Part shown: piece by piece, positions 55,458-63,873 of the stretch | How the letters are laid out: every line of letters begins with the position of its first letter | How positions within the stretch are numbered: position 1 is the first letter of the stretch | Origin: Brevundimonas diminuta 3F5N | GTDB taxonomy: Bacteria; Pseudomonadota; Alphaproteobacteria; Caulobacterales; Caulobacteraceae | Reading direction: 5' to 3' | Assembly (NCBI RefSeq): GCF_900163625.1 | Contig: NZ_FUIE01000084.1 | Location: 1 to 64,000 of the forward strand | Length of the DNA: 64,000 nt | Translations under genes and position numbers: made by a program | The notes under the pieces: generated by a model | Database searches by the model: none | What the model was told of the DNA's origin: nothing | The model's input: the letters and a program-made list of their open reading frames with translations, nothing else

Positions 55458-56726
55458 CTGACTGCTCGCCTTCACACCCTGTCCAACGGCGTACGCGTCG
55501 TGTGCGACCCCATGCCCGGCCTGCGCACCATCGCCGTGACCGTGGCCGTCAACGGCGGCGCCCGCATGGAGGACGAAGCGCGTTCCGGCTGGTCGCACCT
55601 GCTGGAGCATCTGGTCTTCAAGGGCGCGGGCGACATGGGCGCGCGCGAGATCGTCGAGCGCATCGAGGCCGAGGGCGGCTCGATCAACGCCGCCACCGGC
55701 TATGAACGCACCAGCTTCGACGTGCGCGCGCTGAAGGGCAGCCTGCCGCTGGCCATGCAGGTGCTGTCCGACCTGGTGTTCCGCCCGACCCTGTCGCCCG
55801 AGGAGATCGAGCGCGAGAAGGACGTCGTGGCCCAGGAGATCGCCGAGGCCTTCGACACCCCCGACGACCATGTGTTCGAGATGGCCCAGACCCAGGCCTT
55901 CGCCGGCCAGGCTCTGGGACGTCCGATCCTGGGTTCGATCGCCAGCCTGGCGCCCGCTGATCGGGCGGCCGTGGCCGACTGGCGCGCTCGCCTCTATTCA
56001 CCCGACCACATGGTGGTTTCGGTGTCCGGCGCGGTCGATGAGGCCGAACTGCTGACCTTGGCAGAGGCCTGGTTCGGCCAAGCGGTCGCCGCGCCCCATG
56101 AACCGACGGCGCCGGCCGTCTTCACGGGCGGCGAAGCGCGGCTGGCGCGCAAGATTGAACAGGCCAATCTGGTTTTCCAACTGCCCAGCCTGGGCGTGGG
56201 CGATCCGCGCCAGCCCGCCCTGCGCCTGTTCACCGAAATCCTGGGCGGAGGCATGGCCTCGCGCCTGTTCCAGAGCGCGCGCGAGGATCGCGGCCTGGCC
56301 TACGCCATCGACGCCTATCACGAGACCTATGACGATCTGGGCGTGCTGGGCGTCTACGCCGGAGCGGCGGCTGAGCGCTCGCTGGAGCTGGCCGAACTGT
56401 GCGCCGCCGAAATCCTCGACCTGGCCGACAAGGGGCCGACGGAAGCGGAGCTGGCGCGGGCCAAGGCCGTGCTGAACGCCAGCCTGTGGATGGCCGACGA
56501 AAGCCCGGCCAGCCGCTCGGGTCGCCTGGCGGGGCAGACCTTGGCGTTCGGCGCGCCGGTTTCGTCCGAGGACAGCGCCGCCCGCATCGAGGCCCAGACA
56601 GCGCAGGATCTGCGCGCAGTGGGCCAGGCCATGACGGCGCAGGGGCTGTCGGCGACGGCGGTGCTGGGGCCCAAGGCGGCGGGCGGGGCGGGGCGGGCCT
56701 TCCGCCAGCGGATGACGGCGGGCTGA
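55458..56726 (+). CDS. M16-family zinc peptidase, apparent CTG start
   Basis: A cytoplasmic or periplasmic metallopeptidase of about 422 residues. The inverted zinc motif HxxEH is in SHLLEHLVFKGAG, with the third ligand Glu in the EREKDVVAQEIAEAFD segment. The first standard start is GTG at 55500, but the 14 codons before it, from CTG at 55458, encode LTARLHTLSNGVRVV, which is the conserved first strand (T-L-x-N-G-x-R-V) of M16 enzymes. No ATG, GTG or TTG lies upstream in this frame. The real start is therefore probably CTG 55458, 1 base after the surf1 stop. Resembles processing-peptidase-like M16B proteins. Substrate unknown. Confidence 0.85.
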   Translation: MTARLHTLSNGVRVVCDPMPGLRTIAVTVAVNGGARMEDEARSGWSHLLEHLVFKGAGDMGAREIVERIEAEGGSINAATGYERTSFDVRALKGSLPLAMQVLSDLVFRPTLSPEEIEREKDVVAQEIAEAFDTPDDHVFEMAQTQAFAGQALGRPILGSIASLAPADRAAVADWRARLYSPDHMVVSVSGAVDEAELLTLAEAWFGQAVAAPHEPTAPAVFTGGEARLARKIEQANLVFQLPSLGVGDPRQPALRLFTEILGGGMASRLFQSAREDRGLAYAIDAYHETYDDLGVLGVYAGAAAERSLELAELCAAEILDLADKGPTEAELARAKAVLNASLWMADESPASRSGRLAGQTLAFGAPVSSEDSAARIEAQTAQDLRAVGQAMTAQGLSATAVLGPKAAGGAGRAFRQRMTAG

Positions 56727-56772
56727 TCGCGGCCTGCTGACGCCGAGATCGCTTCGCGCTATCGTTTGATCC

Positions 56773-57393
56773 ATGGCCCTGTTCGACTGGATGGCCGAGG
56801 CGACCGGACCGGTCCTGAACGGGCAGGGGGTCTTGCTGCGCCCTCCGCGCCCCGCCGACTATGTGGCGTGGGCCTCCCTGCGTGAGGAATCGCGCGACTA
56901 TCTGCAACCGTGGGAACCGGCTTGGGCCGAGGACGACCTGACCCGCGCCGCCTACCGCCGCCGCCTGGGCGTCTATGCGCGGGAAATGGAGCAGGGCACG
57001 GCCTGGCCCCTGTTCGTGTTCGATCCGATCGATGAGGCGTTGCTGGGCGCCATCACCCTGTCCAACATCCGGCGCGGCGTGGCCGAGACCGGCACCCTGG
57101 GTTACTGGATCGGCCGTCCTTATGCGGGGCAGGGCGTCGGCACAGCGGCGGCGCGGGCCATGCTGGGCCATGCCTTCGACGCCCTGGGGCTGCATCGGGT
57201 CGAGGCCGCCTGCGTGCCGACCAACCACGCCTCGCGGCGCGTGTTGGAAAAGGCTGGTTTTCGCCAGGAAGGCGTCGCCCGTGCTTATTTGAAAATTAAC
57301 GGCCGGTGGGCAGACCATCTGTTGTTCGGCGTCCTCGATCAGGAGTTCGCCGCCAGCGTCGGCCATTCAGTCAGAGTATCGGACCCGTCTTGA
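56773..57393 (+). CDS. GNAT acetyltransferase, RimJ/RimL type
   Basis: A 206-residue enzyme of the family that acetylates the N-terminal residue of ribosomal or other proteins. The acetyl-CoA-binding motif GYWIGRPYAGQGVGTAA (about 115-131) and the following NHASRRVLEKAGF are typical. It starts 46 bases after the peptidase. Its stop overlaps the TTG start of the next gene. Target unknown. Confidence 0.88.
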   Translation: MALFDWMAEATGPVLNGQGVLLRPPRPADYVAWASLREESRDYLQPWEPAWAEDDLTRAAYRRRLGVYAREMEQGTAWPLFVFDPIDEALLGAITLSNIRRGVAETGTLGYWIGRPYAGQGVGTAAARAMLGHAFDALGLHRVEAACVPTNHASRRVLEKAGFRQEGVARAYLKINGRWADHLLFGVLDQEFAASVGHSVRVSDPS

Positions 57394-59063
57394 GCACACG
57401 ATCCAGAGCCTTGACGTGGGATCCGACCACGGCGATCGAAGCCCTCGCTGCGGCCGACGCCGCCCTATGGATCTGGACGCCCGCCGAAGATCAGATCCGC
57501 TTCACCGGCGCCACTCGGCCATTGGGCCTGGGGCCGCTGGCGCCGCAGTGCTCGGGCGCCGCCTTCACCGCCCTGGCCATGCCGCAGGATCGCGCCCTGG
57601 CCGACCGCCTGTTGAAACCCCAGGCTGAAGGGACGGAGATCGCCGTGCGCCTGCGGATGCGCGGCTGCGAGACCTGCCTGTGGCGCGGCGTCTGGCTGGA
57701 GGACGGCCTGCGCGCGGCGGGCATCGTCGCGCTTGAAACCAAGTTCGCAGGCGCGGATCGCGACACGCTGACGGGCCTGCTGGACCGACGCACCTTCCTG
57801 GTCCGCGTGGCCGAGACGCTGGGGACGGCGGGCGATTACGAGATGGTGGTGGCCGATCTGGACCGTCTGCGCCGCCTGAACGAGGCCCTGGGCCACGAGC
57901 GCGCCGATCTGGTGCTGTCGGCCTTGGGCTCGCGCCTTTCGGCGGCTTTTTCCGAGGATTGCGTTCCGGCCCGTATCGGCGAGGACGAGTTCGCCATCCT
58001 GGTGCGGCGCGGCGGCAGCGGCGCCAGCGGCAGCGAACGCCTGCGCGAGGCGCTGGAGCAGCCTCTGCGGCTGGCGGGCTTCGATATCTATCCGACCCTG
58101 TCCATCGGCGCCGTGACGGCCGAGGGCGGGCCGGACGCGCCGGACGCCGCCGAGCTGCTGCGGCGGGTCGAGCTGGCGGTGGAACAGGCCAAGCAGGCCG
58201 GGCGCGGCGGGGCGGCGGCCTATGGCCGGGCGCTGGAGACCGACAGCCTGTCGCGGCTGGCGCTGGAGGCGGACCTTCGCAACGCTTTCGTGCGCGGCGA
58301 GATCGAGCCCTTCTTCCAGCCGATCGTCAATCTGAACAGCGGCGCCGTGGCGGGCTTCGAGGCTCTGGCGCGTTGGCGCCACCCCCGGCGCGGCCTGGTG
58401 CCGCCGGACGAGTTCCTGACGCTGGCCGACGAAATGGGCCTGATGAACGAACTGGGCCTGCTGATGATGACCGAGGCCTCGCGTCAGCTGGCCGAGTGGC
58501 TGCATCGCCACCCCAGCGCCGGCCGGCTGTTCTGCAGCGTCAACCTGTCGGTGGGCGAGATCGAGCGCGCCCATCTGGTTGAGGACGTGGCCCGCATCAT
58601 CAAGGAGGCGGGTCTGCCGCGCGGCGCCCTGAAGCTGGAAGTCACCGAGGGCGACATCATGCGCGACACTACGCGCGCCGCCGAGGTGCTGAAGGCCCTG
58701 CGCGAGGCGGGCGCCAGCCTGGCGCTGGACGACTTCGGCACGGGTTTCTCGTCCCTGTCCTATCTGGCCAAGCTGCCGTTCGATACGCTGAAGATCGACC
58801 GCTACTTCGTGCTGACGATGGACAAGGACGAAGGCTCGGCCAAGATCGTCAAATCCGTCGTCAACCTGGGCCGTGACCTGGCGCTGGAGGTGGTGGCCGA
58901 AGGGGTGGAGAACGCCTCACTGGCCCAACTGCTGCTGGACGACGGCTGCCATTATGGTCAGGGCTTCGGCTACGCGCCCGCCCTGCCGGCTCAGGAGGCC
59001 GAGGTCTATCTGAACGAATCCCTCGCCGACGGCGCGGCGCCGATCAAGGCGCGCTCCATCTGA
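57390..59063 (+). CDS. PAS-GGDEF-EAL protein, likely c-di-GMP phosphodiesterase
   Basis: A 557-residue protein with a PAS-like N-terminal part (about 10-115), a GGDEF domain (about 125-285) and an EAL domain (about 295-550). The signature of the first reads GEDEF (residues about 200), not GGDEF, so cyclase activity is doubtful. The EAL domain has the full catalytic set: FEALARWRHP, VNLS, LEVTE, DDFGTG, LKIDR and EGVEN. It probably degrades c-di-GMP, perhaps with the degenerate GGDEF binding GTP as a regulator. TTG start at 57390 overlaps the acetyltransferase stop; the longer frame at 57306 is less likely. No signal peptide or membrane helix. Confidence 0.88.
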   Translation: MSTRSRALTWDPTTAIEALAAADAALWIWTPAEDQIRFTGATRPLGLGPLAPQCSGAAFTALAMPQDRALADRLLKPQAEGTEIAVRLRMRGCETCLWRGVWLEDGLRAAGIVALETKFAGADRDTLTGLLDRRTFLVRVAETLGTAGDYEMVVADLDRLRRLNEALGHERADLVLSALGSRLSAAFSEDCVPARIGEDEFAILVRRGGSGASGSERLREALEQPLRLAGFDIYPTLSIGAVTAEGGPDAPDAAELLRRVELAVEQAKQAGRGGAAAYGRALETDSLSRLALEADLRNAFVRGEIEPFFQPIVNLNSGAVAGFEALARWRHPRRGLVPPDEFLTLADEMGLMNELGLLMMTEASRQLAEWLHRHPSAGRLFCSVNLSVGEIERAHLVEDVARIIKEAGLPRGALKLEVTEGDIMRDTTRAAEVLKALREAGASLALDDFGTGFSSLSYLAKLPFDTLKIDRYFVLTMDKDEGSAKIVKSVVNLGRDLALEVVAEGVENASLAQLLLDDGCHYGQGFGYAPALPAQEAEVYLNESLADGAAPIKARSI

Positions 59064-59166
59064 CGCCCAACAACGCGCGGATGACAAGATGCGAGCGCGG
59101 CGTGCCTCTTCGTATAAGATAGATTTGTTTTCGGGTGTAAAGACGACGGCTGGATAGGCTTTATCT

Positions 59167-59182
59167 AAGTTATTTGTAACTT
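59167..59182. promoter_or_regulatory. 16-base palindrome upstream of the serine hydrolase
   Basis: AAGTTA-TTTG-TAACTT is a perfect inverted repeat in an AT-rich 180-base gap (59064-59244). It lies 62 bases before the gene start at 59245. No standard boxes could be defended around it. A regulator may bind here. Confidence 0.35.
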
Positions 59183-59244
59183 GAACCCGTTGCTGTCGAA
59201 TTGATTGATCGTCTCTTGTTTTTACATTCAGAGGCGCACGGTCG

Positions 59245-60240
59245 ATGCGTTTACACGGTGAGGCTCAAACGAACGAGCGCCTCGATGCCAGCTTTGCAAA
59301 GCTGAAGGGCGCCTCGCAGGCGCCGCTCGCCGTCGGCGTGCAGGATGGGGCCAGGATCTGTTTCGCCGCTTTTCCTGACCATGAGATCGACCGACGTTTC
59401 GAGATCGGCTCCGTCACCAAGGCCTTCACCGGCTCCTTGTTGGGCGTCATGGTCGAGGCGGGCGACGTCGATCCCGAGGCGCCGGTGGATCATCTGTTCG
59501 GCAAGGCTCTGCCTTGGCCGGTCAGGCCGCCGACCCTGGTGGAACTGGCCAGTCATCGCAGCGGGCTGCCGAACACGCCCAAGCCCCTGTTCTGGCGTGA
59601 GAGCCTGGCCGCCCTGTCCCTGTCGGTCAAAGATCCGTGGCGCGGCGTGGATGCGGTGAAGTATCGCGCCATGCTCATGGCGGCGGTGAAGCAGGCTCGG
59701 GTTGGCGAAGCGCCCCGATATTCGAGCATGGGCGTCAGCCTGCTGGGCGACGCCCTGGCGCAAGCCGCCGGGATGGACTTCGCTGATCTGCTGGATCAAC
59801 GCCTGCTCAGGCCGCTGGGGATCCGGCGCACGGATTTCCTGCGGTCGGAGGAGGAGCCTGATCTGGTGGCGGTCAGCGTCAATGACTGGGACCGACCCGT
59901 GCCCTATCTGCGCGATCAGATGGCGCCTGCGGGGATGCTGGCTTCCACGGTCGAGGATCAACTGCGCTTTCTGCGCACGGCGTGGGGCGAGGGGCCGGAC
60001 GAGATCGTGAAGGGCGTCCTCCGGGCTCAGACGCCTGTGGCCCAGATGGGCGGCGTCGCCATCGGCTATTGCTGGCTCCTGGCCCCGCACAAGGACGGAG
60101 AGATCGCCTTCCACAACGGCGGGACATGGGGATCACAGGCCGAGGTCGCCGTGGTGAAGGACCGACGGATCGCCGTCGCCGCCCTGTCCGCCAAACGCCG
60201 CCATACCGATGAGTTCGTCAGCGAGATGCTCGGAACCTGA
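59245..60240 (+). CDS. Serine hydrolase (class C beta-lactamase/DD-peptidase family)
   Basis: A 331-residue protein with the beta-lactamase-like fold. The nucleophile motif SxxK appears as SVTK (about 52-55, in EIGSVTKAFTG). The Tyr motif reads YSSMG where YxN is usual. The third motif reads HNGGTWG. No signal peptide is seen, so the protein is probably cytoplasmic or has an unusual export route, unlike true beta-lactamases. An esterase or peptidase role is more likely than antibiotic resistance. It ends before the convergent yqgE gene. Confidence 0.8.
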   Translation: MRLHGEAQTNERLDASFAKLKGASQAPLAVGVQDGARICFAAFPDHEIDRRFEIGSVTKAFTGSLLGVMVEAGDVDPEAPVDHLFGKALPWPVRPPTLVELASHRSGLPNTPKPLFWRESLAALSLSVKDPWRGVDAVKYRAMLMAAVKQARVGEAPRYSSMGVSLLGDALAQAAGMDFADLLDQRLLRPLGIRRTDFLRSEEEPDLVAVSVNDWDRPVPYLRDQMAPAGMLASTVEDQLRFLRTAWGEGPDEIVKGVLRAQTPVAQMGGVAIGYCWLLAPHKDGEIAFHNGGTWGSQAEVAVVKDRRIAVAALSAKRRHTDEFVSEMLGT

Positions 60241-60257
60241 AGACGTTTCGGCCGCCT

Positions 60258-60827
60258 TCAGGCCCGGCCGCTCTGGCTGGACAGGCGGGCGGCGTCGACG
60301 CCCAGGGCGGCCAGGGCGCGGCTCCATTTGGTGTCGTAGTCGTCGTCGAAGATCAGGGCCGGATCGGCGTCCGTCGTCAGCCAGACGTTTTCGTTCAGCT
60401 CTTCCTCCAACTGCCCCTCGCCCCACCCGGCGTAGCCCAGCAGCAGGATGGCGCGGCTGGGGCCGTCCTTGGCGTCGGCCATGGCGGCCAGGGCGTCGCG
60501 AGTGCCGGTCAGGGCCAGACCGTCGCCGAAGGTCAGGCTGGCGTCCTCGCTGGTCCAGTCGGCCGTGTGCAGGACGAAGCCGCGTTCACGCTCGACCGGG
60601 CCGCCGATCAGCACCGAACGGTCGCGCGCAGCGTCATCGGTGGGAGTGTCCAGCTTTTCGAGGACTTCGGCCAGGGAGACGCCCGGCGCGGGTTGGTCCA
60701 GGCGCAGGCCCAGGGCGTGTTCGTCGTCGTGGGCGCAGATCAGGATGACGGCGTGGCGGAAGCGATCGTCGTCGATACCCGGCATCGCCACCAGAAGACG
60801 CCCGGTCAGGGAGGAGAAGGCGGTCAT
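60258..60827 (-). CDS. YqgE/AlgH family protein
   Basis: A 189-residue protein of the DUF179 family. It has LTGRLLVAMPGIDDDRF, FRHAVILICAHDDEHALGL and FGYAGWGEGQLEEEL-like sequence (GYAGWGEGQLE). The function is not well known; relatives bear the name AlgH. Convergent to the serine hydrolase and divergent from peroxiredoxin. Length agrees with the family (about 187). Confidence 0.92.
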   Translation of the reverse strand: MTAFSSLTGRLLVAMPGIDDDRFRHAVILICAHDDEHALGLRLDQPAPGVSLAEVLEKLDTPTDDAARDRSVLIGGPVERERGFVLHTADWTSEDASLTFGDGLALTGTRDALAAMADAKDGPSRAILLLGYAGWGEGQLEEELNENVWLTTDADPALIFDDDYDTKWSRALAALGVDAARLSSQSGRA

Positions 60828-60962
60828 GCCTCTATCATCGGGGCGGACGATGGCGGGCGCAAGCCATTCTCAGGTCCGGGCGCGCTTGGCGATCTCCTTG
60901 CGGGTCTCTATCTGACTCCCATCGTCCTGGATCGTCCGGGCCGAACTCCCGGAGACCCCGAC

Positions 60963-61451
60963 ATGACCATCCAGATCGGCGACCGCATTCCCGACGCCAC
61001 CCTGACGACCATGACGCCCGACGGCCCCAAGCCGGTCACGACGGCCGAGCTGTTCGGCGGCAAGACGGTCGCCCTGTTCGCCGTGCCGGGCGCCTTCACC
61101 CCGACCTGCTCGGCGCGCCACCTGCCGGGCTATGTCGATCACCGCGCTGATCTGGCGGGCAAGGGCGTGGACACGGTCGCCTGCGTCTCGGTCAACGACG
61201 CTTTCGTCATGGGCGCCTGGGCCAAGGCCAATGATCTGAACGGCGCCGATGACGTGGTCATGCTGGCCGACGGCAACGGCGACTTCACCCGCGCCGTGGG
61301 CCTGGCGCTGGACGCCAAAGGCTTCGGCATGGGCGAGCGCTCGCAGCGCTATTCCATGCTGGTCAAAGACGGCGTGATCGACCAGCTCAACATCGAGCAG
61401 GGCGGCGAGTTCAAGGTTTCCTCGGCCGAGCACCTGCTGGCCCAGCTGTGA
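60963..61451 (+). CDS. Peroxiredoxin, PRX5 type
   Basis: A 162-residue thiol peroxidase. The peroxidatic Cys49 lies in PGAFTPTCS, followed by HLPGYVDH, the PRX5 pattern. It reduces hydroperoxides with thioredoxin or glutaredoxin as donor. The ORF extends upstream to 60567, overlapping yqgE antisense; ATG at 60963 is the family start (MTIQIGDRIP). It lies 32 bases before vsr. Confidence 0.95.
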   Translation: MTIQIGDRIPDATLTTMTPDGPKPVTTAELFGGKTVALFAVPGAFTPTCSARHLPGYVDHRADLAGKGVDTVACVSVNDAFVMGAWAKANDLNGADDVVMLADGNGDFTRAVGLALDAKGFGMGERSQRYSMLVKDGVIDQLNIEQGGEFKVSSAEHLLAQL

Positions 61452-61483
61452 CGACCGGCGTCGTCCAGACGGCGAGTTGAGCC

Positions 61484-61897
61484 ATGGGCGACGTCTTCAC
61501 CCCGCAGCAGCGCAGCGCCGTCATGCGGCGGGTGAAGGGGCGCGACACCGCGCCTGAGATGAAGGTCCGGCGCCTGCTACGGGGCGCCGGGATCGGCTAT
61601 CGGCTGGGCGGCTGCGGCCTGCCCGGTCGACCCGATGTGGTGATGAAGGGGCGGCGCATCGTCCTGTTCGTCCACGGCTGTTTCTGGCACGGCCATGACT
61701 GCCCGCGCGGGGCGCGTCAGCCCCGCTCCAACGCGGACTACTGGATCGCCAAGATCGACCGAAACCGAGCGCGCGACGGTCGCGTCGTCGCCGAGCTGGA
61801 GGCGGAGGGCTGGCGCGTGCTGACCCTGTGGGAGTGCGAACAGAAGGCGCCCGACTGGGGCGATCGTCTGCTGATCCAGGTCAAAGACGGGCGCTGA
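61484..61897 (+). CDS. vsr: Very short patch repair endonuclease
   Basis: Nicks beside T:G mismatches that arise by deamination of 5-methylcytosine. The 137 residues match the family (about 136-156). The catalytic Asp51 (LPGRPDVV), and His64 and His69 in the FVHGCFWHGHDC region are present at the same residue numbers as in E. coli Vsr. Usually encoded beside a cytosine methyltransferase (dcm or an R-M enzyme); none lies in this window. ATG at 61484 is chosen. It may serve a methyltransferase elsewhere in the genome. Confidence 0.93.
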   Translation: MGDVFTPQQRSAVMRRVKGRDTAPEMKVRRLLRGAGIGYRLGGCGLPGRPDVVMKGRRIVLFVHGCFWHGHDCPRGARQPRSNADYWIAKIDRNRARDGRVVAELEAEGWRVLTLWECEQKAPDWGDRLLIQVKDGR

Positions 61898-61903
61898 ACC
61901 GGG

Positions 61904-63850
61904 TCAGGCGACGGCCTGGGCGTCGATTTCAACCTCGTCGGCTGCGTCCAGGACCTCGCTCAGGGCGGCCAACAGCACCGCCGGCGTCAGCGGCTTGGCG
62001 ACGAAGTGGTTCATGCCTGCGTCCAGGCAGGCGGCGATATCCTCGGGCGCCGTATCGGCGGTTACGGCGATGACCGGCGCCGCGACGTTGGGGCCGTGGC
62101 CCGCGCGCAGGCGGCGGGTGGTTTCGCGGCCATCCAATTCGGGCATCCGCACATCCATGAAGATGACGTCGAAGACGCCGCCGTCGCAGGCTTTCAGCGC
62201 GGCCAGGCCGTCTTCAGCCATGGTCAGTTCGCAATCGAGAGCTTGCAGGATCACCTGGATCGCCCGGCGGTTGATGGCGTGATCGTCGACCACCAGCACC
62301 CGCAGGGGGCGTTCCGCTTCATCCTCTTCGGCGGCGAGGAAAGGCGGCGTCGGGGCCGGCGCCGCGTCGACTTCGGGGGGCAGTGCGGTTTCAGCCTTGA
62401 CCGGCGTCGGCAGGGGCGCCCGTTCGGACAGGCTGCGGACAAGGGAGGCGGGGACCAGGGCGGAGGCCGGCGCCGCAGCCTCTTTCACGCCTTCGGGCAG
62501 GGTCAGGGCGACGGTGAAGGTCGAGCCTTGCCCTGCTTCGCTGCGGACCGTCAGGCGGCCGCCCATCAGTTCGACCAGATCGCGGCTGATCGCCAGGCCC
62601 AGACCCGAGCCGCCGTAGCGGGCGGCGACGCCGTCGGCGGTCTGATCGAACGGAGTGAAGAGACGGTCCATCTGGCCCGCTGTCATGCCCGGCCCGGTGT
62701 CCGCGACGTCGATCAACAGGACGTGCAGCCCGGCCTCGTCGCGCCAGGAGCACAGTCGGATGGTGATGACGCCCGTGTCGGTGAATTTAACGGCGTTGGA
62801 GATCAGATTGTTCAACACCTGGCGCAGGCGCATGGCGTCGCCCTGAACCGTGCCCGGCATATAGCGCGAGCCGTCCAGACGCAGGCGCAGTCCCTTGGCC
62901 CGGACCGGCCCTTGCCATAGCCGGAAGGTGTGGTTGAGCAGGTCGCGCAGATCGAAATCGCGCGCCTCGACCTTGAGACGGCCGGCGTCGAGGCGGGCGT
63001 GGTCCAGCAGGTCGTCCAGCAACTCCTTCATCATCAGCCCGGCGTCCTCGATCATGGCCGTCTGCTGACGGGCCGCGGACGAGGGGGCGGCGACGCGCGT
63101 CAGTTCATGGGCGCCGGTCAGTATGGCGCCGATCGGCGTGCGCAGATCGTGGGCGACGGCGGCCAGAAGGGCGCTGCGGCCCGCCATGACGCTCTCGGCC
63201 TGACGGCGCTTGCCATCGGCTTCCTTCAAGGCGCGAGCCTCGGCCACGCTGGAGGCGTGAAGGCGGCTGCGGGTGGTCAGGCAGAAGAAGATGAAGGCCA
63301 GGACGCCGATGGCGACCGGCAGGATGAAGCGGCCCTCGACCGCCCAGCGGGCCATGAAAAGCGGCGTCAACGCCAGCACCGCCAACTGAGGCGTGACCGT
63401 CCAGAGGAAGACACGCATATTGCCGGCCGAGGCGATGACCGAATTGATCGCGCCCGCCGCCAGCAGGGTGGTGGCGACCACGCCGCCGGGCAGGCCGCCC
63501 ATGATCCACAGCGGCACGGCGATGCTGGCGTAGGCGCCGGCGTTGGCCATGAGCGCCAGATCGCCCAAGGCGCCGCGCCAGCCCTTGGGTGCGAAAACCT
63601 GACCGCGCGTCACGGGGGCGAAGGCGGCAGCCTCGGCCGCCTGCAGCAGCAGATAGACCGCCAGCCAGCCCAGGCAGATGGGCAGGCCCACGATAGGGCT
63701 GAACAACAGGGCGCAGGCCAAGCCTACGACAAGTCGTTGGGGCAGCATCTTGTGCCGCTGTCGGATGGCGTAAGCCCACCCGTTCTGGGATGCGTCGGTC
63801 TGCGTCATGCGGCGTTCCGAACGGGCGATGGCGCCCCTCGGTTGCATCAT
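61904..63850 (-). CDS. Hybrid histidine kinase with receiver
   Basis: A 648-residue membrane sensor. About six membrane helices occupy residues 35-195. A kinase core follows with a His in AAVAHDLRTPIGAI (about 233), N-box (NLISNAVKFTD), G-boxes (DTGPGM, GSGLGLA) and a C-terminal receiver (about 515-640) with DDHAINRRA, Asp in VIFMDVRMPELDG and Lys in VAKPLTP. No PAS or periplasmic sensor domain is seen; the membrane part may sense. The start at 63850 is the most upstream; ATG at 63808 (MTQTDASQ) is an alternative. It follows pyrD by 23 bases on the same strand. Partner unknown. Confidence 0.88.
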   Translation of the reverse strand: MMQPRGAIARSERRMTQTDASQNGWAYAIRQRHKMLPQRLVVGLACALLFSPIVGLPICLGWLAVYLLLQAAEAAAFAPVTRGQVFAPKGWRGALGDLALMANAGAYASIAVPLWIMGGLPGGVVATTLLAAGAINSVIASAGNMRVFLWTVTPQLAVLALTPLFMARWAVEGRFILPVAIGVLAFIFFCLTTRSRLHASSVAEARALKEADGKRRQAESVMAGRSALLAAVAHDLRTPIGAILTGAHELTRVAAPSSAARQQTAMIEDAGLMMKELLDDLLDHARLDAGRLKVEARDFDLRDLLNHTFRLWQGPVRAKGLRLRLDGSRYMPGTVQGDAMRLRQVLNNLISNAVKFTDTGVITIRLCSWRDEAGLHVLLIDVADTGPGMTAGQMDRLFTPFDQTADGVAARYGGSGLGLAISRDLVELMGGRLTVRSEAGQGSTFTVALTLPEGVKEAAAPASALVPASLVRSLSERAPLPTPVKAETALPPEVDAAPAPTPPFLAAEEDEAERPLRVLVVDDHAINRRAIQVILQALDCELTMAEDGLAALKACDGGVFDVIFMDVRMPELDGRETTRRLRAGHGPNVAAPVIAVTADTAPEDIAACLDAGMNHFVAKPLTPAVLLAALSEVLDAADEVEIDAQAVA

Positions 63851-63873
63851 GGCTGCGGAGACCTAATGCTCCG

